A stretch of 64,000 nt of DNA from Blautia obeum ATCC 29174 (GTDB lineage: Bacteria; Bacillota; Clostridia; Lachnospirales; Lachnospiraceae). Positions 18,044 through 27,702 of the stretch are shown piece by piece. The stretch's first letter is position 1; each line of letters begins with the position of its first letter. The notes beneath the pieces were generated by a model. That model searched no databases and was not told where the DNA came from. It was given only the letters and a program-made list of their open reading frames with translations. Made by a program: the position numbers and the translations under genes. The stretch spans positions 3,013,001-3,077,000 of the forward strand of contig NZ_CP102265.1 of NCBI RefSeq assembly GCF_025147765.1. The letters run 5' to 3'.

Positions 18044-18463
18044 TTATATTTTATTATGAAATATCCCCATGATCTTTATTCCCGTTCCCGGAAATAAAAG
18101 TGGAGCAATTCCTGCAACAAAATGGAAGCACGGTGCGACGATTGCCAGGATCACCCACAGGATCTGCATCAAAAAACGCTGTGAATAACTGGCTTTGAGT
18201 TTCATTCTTGCAGTTCCCTCGTCAGAAGCTGATGCAGCCTTCTGTACTGCCAGCCCCATCAGGAAAAAATTCAGAACTGCAACTGCTCCGCCTCCAATGC
18301 CTCCTAAAAATACTGTATAATCTAACGGCACCTTATCCGGCATTGTAAAATGAAGTACTGCAAAAAGAATCCACATCAGAATCAGACCAACTGCCGTGAT
18401 CTTCACGACCCTTTTTGTTTCTTTCTTTACCGCCGGCTGCACATTATCCAATATACTGCTCAT
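18044..18463 (-). CDS. atpI: ATP synthase subunit I
   Basis: A membrane protein of the ATP synthase I family that assists c-ring assembly or Mg2+ supply in other bacteria. The start at 18463 (MSSILDNVQPAVKKETKRVV) follows an AAAGGAATGG ribosome site; the frame extends 12 codons further. The protein is about 139 residues with four hydrophobic segments (ITAVGLILMWILFAVLHF, FLGGIGGGAVAVLNFFLMGL, FLMQILWVILAIVAP and a C-terminal one). Position and topology support the call more than any single motif. Confidence 0.8.
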   Translation of the reverse strand: MSSILDNVQPAVKKETKRVVKITAVGLILMWILFAVLHFTMPDKVPLDYTVFLGGIGGGAVAVLNFFLMGLAVQKAASASDEGTARMKLKASYSQRFLMQILWVILAIVAPCFHFVAGIAPLLFPGTGIKIMGIFHNKI

Positions 18464-18555
18464 AATTCCATTCCTTTCGTAACTGTTCTGTATGATCACG
18501 CATATCTTCCAAAACAGTTACTTCCTTTCCATTATTCTGTCCTTCATGTAGATGT

Positions 18556-18819
18556 TTATGAATGTCTGTTAAAATATATTTTGTCTTTTTTATGTTTTTT
18601 CTTTTGCTGTTTATTGATCGACAAATAAAACTTGTATGCCACGGTTGCCGAACCACCCATTCCGAAGAAAAATCCCGGAATGTAGACCCAGACACCAACA
18701 CCGGTCTTTGAAATAATGAACCAGCAGAGCGCCAGGCACAGAAGAAGCGGTGTTATAAATGACAGCCCAAGCTGCGAAAGCATTGTGACATTTCGCAGGA
18801 TCTCTGACCACTGTTTCAA
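18556..18819 (-). CDS. AtpZ/AtpI-like small membrane protein
   Basis: The first gene of the atp operon encodes about 87 residues with two membrane helices (FITPLLLCLALCWFII and VWVYIPGFFFGMGGSATVAY) and a very basic Lys-rich tail. It matches the F0F1-ATPase-associated small protein (AtpZ-like) family in size and place. The start is uncertain: TTG at 18819 has GGAG seven bases upstream, while ATG at 18825 nearly touches that site. The product is probably a regulator or assembly factor of F0. Confidence 0.7.
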   Translation of the reverse strand: MKQWSEILRNVTMLSQLGLSFITPLLLCLALCWFIISKTGVGVWVYIPGFFFGMGGSATVAYKFYLSINKQQKKKHKKDKIYFNRHS

Positions 18820-18874
18820 TATCATTCTCCTTTTTCACTAATTTTTATCTATTATTTCCATTGCGCATAGTCAA

Positions 18875-18903
18875 ATTTTAACACATTTGTTTATTTTTCA
18901 CAA
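18875..18903 (-). promoter_or_regulatory. Promoter of the atp operon
   Basis: TTGTGA (-35, 18903-18898), a 17-base spacer, and TAAAAT (-10, 18880-18875), about 50 bases upstream of the first atp gene. The surrounding DNA is A+T-rich. Confidence 0.7.
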
Positions 18904-18997
18904 CGCATTTGTACAATTTATTCAAATATTTTTGGTATTCTCAAAATCTTTTTGTTAGTATTATATCATTCTCGTCTTTTTACTGTCATGTAACAAT

Positions 18998-19036
18998 AAA
19001 GAGGTTCTGTCCAAAATTCAAACAAAACCTCTTTTT
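18998..19036 (+). terminator. Hairpin plus T-run upstream of the MATE gene
   Basis: AAGAGGTTCTGT and ACAAAACCTCTT form a stem with one mismatch, followed by TTTTTTG. No plus-strand gene precedes it, so it is either an attenuator for the MATE gene or stops antisense read-through away from the atp promoter. A TATAAT overlaps its 3' side. Confidence 0.5.
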
Positions 19037-19133
19037 TGTATAATAACTTTCTATTTTTTGTCTTTTGTGCTATGCTACTCAATGCTTAAATTTTGATACT
19101 CAAAATTCCAATATAAATATGGAGATGAATATT

Positions 19134-20501
19134 ATGAAAACGCAAACCAAAACAACCCATATGGAGACGGGAAGTATTCCCAAACTCCTTGCACAGCTGG
19201 CAATTCCGGCAGTTGTGGCGCAGGTTATTAATCTGCTTTATAACATTGTAGACCGAATCTACATTGGTCATATTCCGGGAATCGGAGCCGCCGCGCTGAC
19301 GGGTGTCGGACTTTTTACTCCGATTCTGATGCTTCTGAATGCCTTCGCCATGCTTGTTGGCTCTGGCGGTGCTCCACGTGCAGCCATTGCAATGGGAAAG
19401 AAGGACAATGATCTGGCCGAAAAGATCCTCGGAAACTGTTTTACTTTGTTGGTCGGTCTTGCAGTCGTGCTGACCATCGTATTTTATGTAAGTGCACCAA
19501 CTCTGCTCAGACTCTTTGGTGCCAGTGATGTCACCTTAACTTATGCAACAGATTATGCCAGAATCTATATCCTCGGAAGCTTTTTTGTACTGATCGTACT
19601 GGGCATGAATACCTTCATTACAACTCAGGGATTTGCCAAGATCAGTATGATGACTACAATTATCGGTGCTGTTATCAACATTATCCTGGATCCGATCTTT
19701 ATTTTTGCCCTTGGCATGGGCGTAAAAGGTGCCGCACTTGCCACTGTTCTCAGCCAGACCGTGGGTGCTGTATGGATTCTCCGCTTCCTGACCGGAAGGA
19801 AAACCATCCTCCGCCTGAAACGGAGCAACATGCATCTGGATCCTAAGGTATTTGGTCCGTGCCTTGCTCTTGGTATTTCTACCTTTGTTATGCTGTCAAC
19901 GGAGAGCCTTCTGTCAATCAGTTTTACAAGCAGCCTTTCCAGATTTGGCGGTGACGTGGCCGTTGGAGCAATGACGATCATCACAAGTATCAGTCAGCTC
20001 GTTACCTTGCCGCTTCAGGGAATCTGTCAAGGCGGACAGCCGATCATCAGTTACAACTTTGGCGCAAACAAACCAGACCGTGTAAAGAAAGCATTCTTCA
20101 CACAGTTCTGCACCTGCGTCATCTATACAACACTCTTCTGGCTTGTTGTAATGATTTTCCCGAAAGCATTTGCAACAATCTTTACTTCCGATAAGGAACT
20201 AGTAACATACTCTGCCTGGGCGCTCCGCATCTACATGGCCGGAATCTTCTCTCTTGGTTTCCAGGTAAGCTGCCAGCAGAGCTTTATGGCTCTCGGACAG
20301 GCAAAGGTCAGCCTGCTGCTTGCCTGCCTTCGTAAGATTGTCCTGCTGATACCTCTGATCTTTATCCTGCCGAATTTCTTCGACAATAAAGTATTTGCAG
20401 TATTCCTCGCAGAACCAGTCAGCGATATCATAGCTGCTGCGGTGACAACGATCACCTTCTTCACACTGTTTAATTCCATTCTGAAAAAAGAAAAGAGATA
20501 A
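19134..20501 (+). CDS. MATE-family multidrug/Na+ antiporter
   Basis: An inner-membrane exporter coupling efflux of drugs or metabolites to Na+ or H+ entry. The protein is 455 residues with about 12 membrane segments in two MatE repeats. Family blocks seen are SIPKLLAQLAIPAVVAQVINLLYNIVDRIYIGHI at the start (positions 11-44 approximately) and QGICQGGQPIISYNFGA at the second-repeat signature. The start at 19134 has GGAGAT upstream at nine bases; the frame extends 23 codons further without a suitable site. It stands alone between the atp promoter and a terminator. Substrate unknown. Confidence 0.92.
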   Translation: MKTQTKTTHMETGSIPKLLAQLAIPAVVAQVINLLYNIVDRIYIGHIPGIGAAALTGVGLFTPILMLLNAFAMLVGSGGAPRAAIAMGKKDNDLAEKILGNCFTLLVGLAVVLTIVFYVSAPTLLRLFGASDVTLTYATDYARIYILGSFFVLIVLGMNTFITTQGFAKISMMTTIIGAVINIILDPIFIFALGMGVKGAALATVLSQTVGAVWILRFLTGRKTILRLKRSNMHLDPKVFGPCLALGISTFVMLSTESLLSISFTSSLSRFGGDVAVGAMTIITSISQLVTLPLQGICQGGQPIISYNFGANKPDRVKKAFFTQFCTCVIYTTLFWLVVMIFPKAFATIFTSDKELVTYSAWALRIYMAGIFSLGFQVSCQQSFMALGQAKVSLLLACLRKIVLLIPLIFILPNFFDNKVFAVFLAEPVSDIIAAAVTTITFFTLFNSILKKEKR

Positions 20502-20504
20502 AAG

Positions 20505-20535
20505 AACCCCGAGGCTTGCTGCCTCGGGGTTTGCT
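20505..20535. terminator. Bidirectional terminator, MATE and GH42 genes
   Basis: AACCCCGAGGC, TTGCT loop, GCCTCGGGGTT, then TTTGCTTGTT on the plus strand. The minus strand also ends in TTCTTTT, so it serves the convergent glycosidase gene too. Confidence 0.9.
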
Positions 20536-20549
20536 TGTTACAAAGCTTT

Positions 20550-22553
20550 TTATTTTTCAAATTTTATAATACATACATCCCATGCCGACAGGTAAATTTC
20601 ATACTTCGTACTATCACCATTCCCAAGTACTACCTCAAAATCATCCGCCACCTCAACTCTTTGCTCTTCCCAGGAATAATTCAGATAGAAACGAAGTTTT
20701 TCGCCCTGTTCATTGACTCCCTCTCGCACGATCACCGGGAATTTTTCCGGCACTGCAGCATTTACACTAGCCTTAGCCAGAATCTTTATCAACAACTGCT
20801 GCAGGTAGCATTCTTCAAACATACATCCGATATACCAGGCATTTCCGCTTTCATAAGTATGATGCGTAACTGCGGCATACTTTTTCCAGTTTGGATGCTG
20901 ATATGCAGAAATGATTTCTGCACCATCCGGAATCAGAAGTTCCATGAAAGTCTCTGCCTCTGGTTCACCACCTTCAAAACCTGTCAGAGTAACTTTTTCC
21001 GGGAATGTAAACTGCTGATAATACATCCCGAAGACTTCACTCAGAATATGTGGCTGTCTGTCAGAATATACCTTCACATTCTCGTTGGCAAATGCAGTCT
21101 TGAACGTCGCGATCAGTGTGCCTCCTTGCGCGGTATAATCTTTCAGACGTGTGAGAACTTTTTCATCTGCGGTGTACATAGCCGGAAGGATGATTGCCTG
21201 GTATTTCTCAATATTTTCGCTCTCTTCCCAGATAATGTCACACTCTATATTTATTTTATAAAGTGCATCGTAGATCCGGCGAACAACATCGTTGTATCCA
21301 ATTCCACTGTTTCCTGCTGCAGTTGCTTCGATTCCAAACCATTTGAGTGCAGTCAGAGCCTCGTTGCTCACCATGATTGCAACTTTGTTATCCTTCTTCA
21401 AACCTGATAAAACAGGAGAAAGTTTCTTAAATTCATCACCTACGATACATGCCTCTCGGTATACAGCATTTTCTTCCATGTCATGGCTAAGAAGACCTTT
21501 CCAATAAGTCTCAAAGGAGTTATGGATTGAATGCCAGTGCCAGTACATCACGCCAAGCGCACCGGATGCCAGATGGCTGTATGCCTGCAGACGAAGCTGC
21601 CCATCATACGGTATCCAGCCCGGATAACCCTGTGCTTCTGTTTCCAGAACCAGATAGTTGTCATTTTTAAGACATCGGATCAGGTCTCCGCCAAAGGCAA
21701 TTTCTGCACCGGTCAGATGATCCTGGGTCGGATGATAAATATCTGTTCCTGCCATAGTCAGGTGCTTTGCACATTTGAAATGGTTCACATCCGGCTGCAC
21801 GCCGTAGGAATAACCTCTCCACTCAAAATCCAGATTGTGAGTGATAAACTGATCTTCTCTCTTATATTCGGAAACAATCGCTGCCTGCCAGCCAAGGAAT
21901 TCTTCCACCAGACTTCTCTGGTATTTTTCAAACTCCGCACCCAGACTTCCATTGATCGTGCCACGCACATCCGGAAAATCTTCCCATGCATTGATGCGAT
22001 TGCTCCAGTAATCCAGACCGAATTCGTGATTCATGGTGTCCAGATCATTATGAAATTTCTCGCGAAGGTATTTCACGAACCCAAGCTGTACATTCCTGCC
22101 TGCTGTTCCATAATATTTTGTTTCATTATCCAACTGAAATCCAATCACACACTTACGATGTGCAGAAACCTCCATCAGTTTACGGATTACTTTTTCTGCA
22201 TGATAACGGTAAACCGGATGTGTAATGTCCATGTTCTGTCTTGTCCCATAAATGCCTCTTCCCCTGACCGTTTCTGCCAATACGTCAGGATATGCTTCTA
22301 CCATCCAGGTCGGCACAGCGTAGGTCGGAGTCCCTATGATAACATTAATCCCTGCTTTTTCCATTGCATCCATCACACGGATCACATGAGAAAAATCAAA
22401 AACTCCTTCCTGAGGCTCGCAGGTACTCCATGTGGATTCTGCGATCCGCACCGTATTAATCCCGGCTTTTTGCATCATGGAAACATCCTTCGCAAGACGT
22501 TCATATGGCATGTATTCATCGTAGTAGGCTGCTCCGTAGAGTAATTCTTTCAT
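20550..22553 (-). CDS. GH42 beta-galactosidase
   Basis: A cytoplasmic glycoside hydrolase of family 42, acting on beta-galactosides such as plant or mucin-derived galactooligosaccharides. 667 residues. The (beta/alpha)8 barrel begins at LLYGAAYYDEYMP; the acid/base Glu is in FQLDNETKYYG and the nucleophile Glu in YLVLETEAQGYPGW. A trimerisation (class I glutamine amidotransferase-like) domain and a small beta domain follow. The start at 22553 has AAGGAG upstream; the frame reaches 22586. Lack of a signal peptide fits intracellular oligosaccharide use. It is divergent from the GH1 gene, and the two may respond to the same sugars. Confidence 0.93.
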   Translation of the reverse strand: MKELLYGAAYYDEYMPYERLAKDVSMMQKAGINTVRIAESTWSTCEPQEGVFDFSHVIRVMDAMEKAGINVIIGTPTYAVPTWMVEAYPDVLAETVRGRGIYGTRQNMDITHPVYRYHAEKVIRKLMEVSAHRKCVIGFQLDNETKYYGTAGRNVQLGFVKYLREKFHNDLDTMNHEFGLDYWSNRINAWEDFPDVRGTINGSLGAEFEKYQRSLVEEFLGWQAAIVSEYKREDQFITHNLDFEWRGYSYGVQPDVNHFKCAKHLTMAGTDIYHPTQDHLTGAEIAFGGDLIRCLKNDNYLVLETEAQGYPGWIPYDGQLRLQAYSHLASGALGVMYWHWHSIHNSFETYWKGLLSHDMEENAVYREACIVGDEFKKLSPVLSGLKKDNKVAIMVSNEALTALKWFGIEATAAGNSGIGYNDVVRRIYDALYKINIECDIIWEESENIEKYQAIILPAMYTADEKVLTRLKDYTAQGGTLIATFKTAFANENVKVYSDRQPHILSEVFGMYYQQFTFPEKVTLTGFEGGEPEAETFMELLIPDGAEIISAYQHPNWKKYAAVTHHTYESGNAWYIGCMFEECYLQQLLIKILAKASVNAAVPEKFPVIVREGVNEQGEKLRFYLNYSWEEQRVEVADDFEVVLGNGDSTKYEIYLSAWDVCIIKFEK

Positions 22554-22811
22554 AAACGCTACACTCCTTCTTCTGTTTTCCTTCATGCTTTTTATCTATA
22601 TTTTATCATAGTTAATAGGTATTTGATATTCTTTTATTTCGAACGTATAATGCATTTTTACATTTGCATATATCTCTTGATTTATTCCCTCATACAGCTT
22701 TTTGCATTTTATGTATTATCCTGGTATCGCCATAACTTCCGGATAATTTTATCTATAATACGCTATCTGTTATAACAATCATTTTTACAACGAACATTTT
22801 TTATTTTTGAA

Positions 22812-22840
22812 TTGATTAATCATCCCGTCTAAATTATACT
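22812..22840 (+). promoter_or_regulatory. Promoter of the GH1 gene
   Basis: TTGATT (22812-22817), 17-base spacer, TATACT (22835-22840), 38 bases upstream of the GH1 start. The rest of the 325-base divergent region is A+T-rich. No clear operator was seen. Confidence 0.75.
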
Positions 22841-22878
22841 TTGGATATGAATACACACAAAAGAAAGAGGAACACATA

Positions 22879-24249
22879 ATGCCTACAGAAAACTATAAAT
22901 TCCCGGCCGATTTTGTATGGGGTGCTGCAACCAGTTCTTATCAGATTGAGGGTGCCGTCAGTGAAGATGGCAAAGGCGAAGATATCTGGGACGTTTTTAC
23001 AAAAGAGGACCATCGCATTTTTGAACATCATACAGGAGAAACAGCCTGTGATCATTACCACCGTTTCAAAGAAGACGTGAAACTGATGAAAGAAATTGGC
23101 CTTCATGCCTATCGCTTCTCCATCAACTGGAGTCGTGTTCTTCCGAACGGATATGGACAGGTAAATGAAAAAGGTATTGCCTTTTATAATGCCCTGATCA
23201 ACGAACTTCTGGCAAACGATATCGAACCATATATAACTTTATATCACTGGGAACTTCCCTATGAATTATATAAAAGAGGAGGCTGGCTGAATCCGCAGAT
23301 CGTAGACTGGTTCGGTGATTATGCACGTCTTATCGCAGAGCGTTTCAGTGACAGAGTAAAAAATTTCTTCATTTTGAACGAACCGCAATGCTTTGTCGGA
23401 CTTGGATTTCTGACCGGCGAACATGCACCGGGAGTCCAGGCACCTCTCCGTGACACTTTCGAAATGGCGCATAATGCTCTTAAGGCACACGGCAAAGCTG
23501 TACAGATGCTTCGTGCTTATGGGAAACAAAAACTGTCGATTGGTTTCGCTCCAACTGCTTCCATGTGTTATCCGGAAACCGAAAGCGCAGAAGATATTGA
23601 AGCTGCAAGAAAAGCACTATTTTCTCTTCCAGATGATCCACACAACTGGACCTGGAATGTTTCCTGGTGGTCGGATCCTGTATTTTTTGGCAAATACCCA
23701 GAGGAAGGTCTGCAGAAATATGAAAAATATCTTCCCAAAATCACAGATGATGATATGAAGCTTATTTCTGAGCCGATTGATATCTATGGTCAGAATATCT
23801 ACAATGGCCAGTGTATCCGCATGGGTAAAGATGGACATCCTGAATACGTCAGACGCTATGAAGGCTTTCCAAAAACAGCCATCGACTGGCCTGTAACACC
23901 GGAATGTCTGAACTGGGGACCACGTTTCCTGTATGAACGTTACAAAACTCCAATCTATATTACAGAGAACGGAATGTCCTGCCACGATGTTGTTTCTCTG
24001 GATGGCAAAGTGCATGATCCAAACAGAATTGATTTTCTCGCCAGATACCTTGATGAATTAAAAAAGGCCGCCACTGTTGCGGATATACGCGGTTATTTCC
24101 AGTGGTCCCTGATGGATAATTTCGAATGGTCCAAGGGATATTCCGAACGATTTGGTCTGATCTATATTGACTACCAGACACAGCAAAGAATCCTGAAAGA
24201 TTCTGCTTACTGGTACAAAGATTATATAAAAAATAACGGAGAGTTCTGA
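22879..24249 (+). CDS. GH1 beta-glucosidase (6-phospho or free)
   Basis: Glycoside hydrolase family 1, 456 residues. The N-terminal signature is FVWGAATSSYQIEGA, the acid/base Glu is in ILNEPQCFVGLG, and the nucleophile is in IYITENGMSCHD. The WSLMDNFEW block is typical of beta-glucosidase (BglA) rather than 6-phospho enzymes, so action on unphosphorylated cellobiose-like sugars is more likely. AGAGGAA precedes the ATG. Cytoplasmic. Its own promoter and terminator make it a single-gene unit. Confidence 0.92.
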   Translation: MPTENYKFPADFVWGAATSSYQIEGAVSEDGKGEDIWDVFTKEDHRIFEHHTGETACDHYHRFKEDVKLMKEIGLHAYRFSINWSRVLPNGYGQVNEKGIAFYNALINELLANDIEPYITLYHWELPYELYKRGGWLNPQIVDWFGDYARLIAERFSDRVKNFFILNEPQCFVGLGFLTGEHAPGVQAPLRDTFEMAHNALKAHGKAVQMLRAYGKQKLSIGFAPTASMCYPETESAEDIEAARKALFSLPDDPHNWTWNVSWWSDPVFFGKYPEEGLQKYEKYLPKITDDDMKLISEPIDIYGQNIYNGQCIRMGKDGHPEYVRRYEGFPKTAIDWPVTPECLNWGPRFLYERYKTPIYITENGMSCHDVVSLDGKVHDPNRIDFLARYLDELKKAATVADIRGYFQWSLMDNFEWSKGYSERFGLIYIDYQTQQRILKDSAYWYKDYIKNNGEF

Positions 24250-24259
24250 TTCTCCACTG

Positions 24260-24306
24260 AAAAAAAGCGCATCTCATACCACACCAGATATGAAATGCGC
24301 TTTTTA
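24260..24306. terminator. Terminator downstream of the GH1 gene
   Basis: AAAAAGCGCAT and ATGCGCTTTTT form the outer stem with CTCATA/TATGAA inside. The symmetrical A/T tails make it bidirectional. Confidence 0.85.
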
Positions 24307-24318
24307 TAAATATGTATA

Positions 24319-24537
24319 TTACAAATATTGACTGAACTCTACTTTTTCTTTATTCGGTCCTTCAATTGTAAAGAACTTCACTCCATTCTCCCAGAACGGA
24401 AGAAAATGAACTGTATCCTGTGTACTGTTCAGCCCAGCCTGATTGATCATAGCATAAACTTTCTCAATGTCTTTTACATCGGTGTGGATATGCAGTTCAC
24501 CTTTGTCAAACTCCGGCATGCTCAGAACACCAAGCAT
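24319..24537 (-). pseudogene. VOC/glyoxalase-fold C-terminal fragment
   Basis: A 72-codon frame whose C-terminal part (GVKFFTIEGPNKEKVEFSQYL) has the typical end of a VOC-superfamily domain, preceded by LHIHTDVKDIEKVY. Whole VOC proteins are about 120-140 residues, so the N-terminal half is missing. The frame continues upstream for about 20 codons to a stop near 24600 without a standard start or ribosome site; those codons read GRYIVNAKSMLGV, which could come from another gene. Most likely a decayed or partly deleted gene. Function of any product is doubtful. Confidence 0.5.
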
Positions 24538-24683
24538 GGATTTCGCATTTACAATATATCGTCCACAACATATATATATAAGTTCTCTAAAAATCTATTG
24601 ACAATTGCTACAATGTTATTTTGCTTTTTTTGTATACTATTACCAACTTCTCCCGCTCTCACACGAAAATAATCTCCTATAAA

Positions 24684-24735
24684 ACGAAAAAAGAGCACTG
24701 CAAGGTCATCGAATAGATTTCTTCGCAATGCTCTT
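24684..24735 (-). terminator. Terminator downstream of the histidine kinase region
   Basis: AAGAGCATTGC (24735-24725) pairs with GCAGTGCTCTT (24701-24691) and is followed on the minus strand by TTTTCG. It closes the kinase transcript after a short remnant frame. Confidence 0.75.
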
Positions 24736-24783
24736 CCGCATTTTTTGTATAAAATTTTATCGTTATTTACTGTTTCCTGAAGT

Positions 24784-24870
24784 TATTTACCAGAGTGTTC
24801 CTGAAGAAGCTGCTCGATCTTGGAAACAAACAGGTCATTGGCATCATTCGGCGCTTTGATCTCCACTAAC
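24784..24870 (-). pseudogene. Short C-terminal gene remnant after the kinase
   Basis: Directly after the kinase stop, in another frame, 29 codons read ELVEIKAPNDANDLFV and on to LLQEHSGK before TAA. The composition looks coding, but there is no start codon and an in-frame TAG lies just upstream. It is probably the 3' end of a gene lost by deletion, or chance. I could not name a family. Confidence 0.3.
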
Positions 24871-27702
24871 TCATTGCTCTATATATTTTGTGATGACAGA
24901 TATTAAAATGCTCATATCAATCGGCTTTGCCACATGATCATCCATTCCAGCCTTCAAAGCAGCCTGTACATCCTCTGCAAATGCATTTGCTGTCATTGCA
25001 ATAATAGGGATTTCCTTTCCGTCCGGACGATCCGGCAGATTTCTTATAGCTTTTGTCGTTTCATACCCATTCATTTCCGGCATCATGATGTCCATCAAAA
25101 TCAGATCAAAAGTCCCCGGAACTGTATTGCAAAACTGTGTCAGGGCAGATTTACCATCAGTGGTTCTAGTTACAATCATCCCTTTTTCTTCCAACAAAGC
25201 TATTGCTATTTCTGCGTTTAAATCATTGTCCTCTGCCAAAAGAACATGTAAACCATGTAAATCAATATCTTTCCTTAACTTTTCTTTCTCTTCAGTTAGT
25301 ACATGTTCTGCTATAAGTAGCGGGATTTCTACAGTAAATGCTGAGCCAACGCCCTGTCTGCTGCTGACTTCAATTTTCCCACCCATAAGATCTACATACT
25401 GTTTGGCAATCGCCATTCCCAGTCCGGTTCCCTTATAACTGGTTCTTGCCCCATTATTTTCCTGACTGAACTCATCAAATATTCTGGTCTGGAACTCCTC
25501 ACTCATACCAATTCCGGTATCTGATATATGATAGCGTACGATTAAATGATGCTCATCCTTGCCCGGACAGTTTTCTGCTACAAATGAAATGGTACCTCCG
25601 TCTTTTGTAAATTTGACTGCATTGCTGATAATGTTGAGCAATACTTCCCTGATTCTGAGTTCATCTGCCATCACATAAGGATTTTTAAGTTCTTCTCTTG
25701 AAACAGAAAAATTAAGGTCACGGTTTTCCATATATCCCCTTGCGATCGACAAGACAGTATCTGTCATATCCCTGAGATCTACCAGTACCGGTTTATATTC
25801 CAGTTTACCGCTTTCGATGCGGCTGATATCCAGCACATCGTTAATGAGTGTCATCAGATATTCTGAACTCTGCCTGATCTTTTTCAGACAATCCTCCACT
25901 TCTTTGTCCGGTTTCCTCTTCATGGCAATATCTGTAAATCCAACAATTGCATTCATTGGTGTCCTGATATCATGGGACATATGGTTCAGGAAAGTTGTTT
26001 TTGCAATATTCGCTGCATTTGCATCCTGTGCTTCTTTCAATGCTTCCATCTGTTTTTTCCTGCTTACGGAAAGGGAATAAAGCAGAAGAAGTAATACAAA
26101 AATAATCACAAATGAAACTCCGATAACGAAACCGGCATACTCTGTAAGTACATCCTGCAAGGTCATTTTCTTTTCTGAAACAGAATTCTGTGCAAGGACA
26201 ACGCCATTTAAAATATTGGAGGACTGATCGATTGCTTTATTGATAATGGTAGCTGCTCTTCTGTTTTCTCTCGTCGTAAACATCGCTAATTCCTGCCGTT
26301 TTGCCATTTCTGCAAATGACAGGCTTTTGGTCAGTGGACTTTCATTAAGAAGATTAATCTTCGAAGATGGAATAACAGTTGCTCCTACTTTTCCATTTGC
26401 TACTGCCTCCAGGCATTCTTCCTGTGTGCCATATTGTTTAATCTCTGCATCTGGAAAAAGAAGGGACACCATCAATTCAGAATACAATGATGTCTCTGTC
26501 ACTGCAATCGTAGAGAGGCAGCTGCTATATTCTTTTCCTTTGTAAATAACAACTGGCGTAATATCAAAGATTGCATCTGTCAACACCACCTGAAACTGTT
26601 CCTGCATATAAAAATCCTGAATGATAGGACCGGCAATATTTATTTCACCAGATTGCAATGCCTCATTCATCTGTACTCCCGTGGAACAGGGAACCACCTT
26701 GATCGTAATTTCATATTTTTCCTGAACCGTATCCAGAACGGTTCCAAGGATTCCTGTCAGTTTCCCATTTTCTTCACCACAGAAAGGAAGATTATCCTTT
26801 AGATATCCCACACGGATTGTATTTTCATGTGCATCCAGCCATTGTTTTTCTTCCTTGTTGAGTGCATAATTTATGACCGCTTTTCCTTCATAACTGGCAT
26901 ACAGCTTGCTGCTGTAGTCCGTTTCTGTATTGTTGATTTCTTCCAGGGTAGCATTTAATTCCTTTAACAGATCCGGTCTGGATTTTGATACACCGAAATA
27001 GCAGTCACCTGCACCGATATTAGCAATGGCAATAAAATCGCTGTTGACAGACAGTGCCGGGATCACAAGTGCATCCAGTTCATCTGCATCCAGTTTTTCT
27101 ATCATTTCATCATAGCCTTTACAGGCAACAACCTCTGCATGGATCTGATTGCTGTCCAGCCATTTTTCCAAAAGATCTTTCTGATAACTTCCATCTGCAA
27201 CACCGATACGACAGCCATTCATCTGCTTCAGATCACCATCCGTAAGATCCGTATGATCTTCCCGGGTATAGATCCAATATTTTTCTGTCCCCTCAGCGTA
27301 GGTTGAAAAATCGATAGATTCCGCTCTTTCTGGTGTATAACTGACACTTCCAAGTATGTCTATTTTTCCATCTGCCAGCATATCCAGACACTCTTTAAAT
27401 GAACCATAGACATATTCATACTTCCAGCCGGTTATATAAGAAATTTTCTGAAGATATTCATAGCCTGCTCCCTGCTTATGTTCCCCATAACTTCCTTCCT
27501 GAAAATTGGAATATGGAAAATAGCCAACTCTCACGGTTTTATTTTCTTCCTCTATTACCTGAGTTGTTTTCCCGTCACTTTTCATTTCCGACGCATAAAC
27601 AAAAACCGGTACAAAAAGCAACATGATAAATGCAAAAATGCTCAAATAGAATCTTTTTTTCTTACCTTTTTTTCTTATCTGCTTTTCTATCTTTCTGTTC
27701 AT
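24871..27702 (-). CDS. Hybrid sensor histidine kinase with two periplasmic SBP domains
   Basis: A membrane-bound BvgS-like sensor of 943 residues. In order: basic N-terminus and signal/anchor helix (about 16-38), two SBP_bac_3-like solute-binding domains (about 55-280 and 290-510), a membrane helix (about 530-552), HisKA with phospho-acceptor H577 in NHMSHDIRTPMNAI, an ATPase domain (NIISNAVKFTKDGG, DTGIGMS, KGTGLGM), and a receiver domain with D871 in LILMDIMMPEMNG. It likely senses amino acids or similar small solutes and passes phosphate to its own receiver. No separate response regulator or output domain is adjacent, so the downstream target is unknown. The start ATG follows AAAGGGA. Confidence 0.9.
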   Translation of the reverse strand: MNRKIEKQIRKKGKKKRFYLSIFAFIMLLFVPVFVYASEMKSDGKTTQVIEEENKTVRVGYFPYSNFQEGSYGEHKQGAGYEYLQKISYITGWKYEYVYGSFKECLDMLADGKIDILGSVSYTPERAESIDFSTYAEGTEKYWIYTREDHTDLTDGDLKQMNGCRIGVADGSYQKDLLEKWLDSNQIHAEVVACKGYDEMIEKLDADELDALVIPALSVNSDFIAIANIGAGDCYFGVSKSRPDLLKELNATLEEINNTETDYSSKLYASYEGKAVINYALNKEEKQWLDAHENTIRVGYLKDNLPFCGEENGKLTGILGTVLDTVQEKYEITIKVVPCSTGVQMNEALQSGEINIAGPIIQDFYMQEQFQVVLTDAIFDITPVVIYKGKEYSSCLSTIAVTETSLYSELMVSLLFPDAEIKQYGTQEECLEAVANGKVGATVIPSSKINLLNESPLTKSLSFAEMAKRQELAMFTTRENRRAATIINKAIDQSSNILNGVVLAQNSVSEKKMTLQDVLTEYAGFVIGVSFVIIFVLLLLLYSLSVSRKKQMEALKEAQDANAANIAKTTFLNHMSHDIRTPMNAIVGFTDIAMKRKPDKEVEDCLKKIRQSSEYLMTLINDVLDISRIESGKLEYKPVLVDLRDMTDTVLSIARGYMENRDLNFSVSREELKNPYVMADELRIREVLLNIISNAVKFTKDGGTISFVAENCPGKDEHHLIVRYHISDTGIGMSEEFQTRIFDEFSQENNGARTSYKGTGLGMAIAKQYVDLMGGKIEVSSRQGVGSAFTVEIPLLIAEHVLTEEKEKLRKDIDLHGLHVLLAEDNDLNAEIAIALLEEKGMIVTRTTDGKSALTQFCNTVPGTFDLILMDIMMPEMNGYETTKAIRNLPDRPDGKEIPIIAMTANAFAEDVQAALKAGMDDHVAKPIDMSILISVITKYIEQ

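Noticed and set aside
18611..18838. Alternative frame over the first atp gene
   Set aside because: It overlaps a better supported membrane-protein frame and has no ribosome site.
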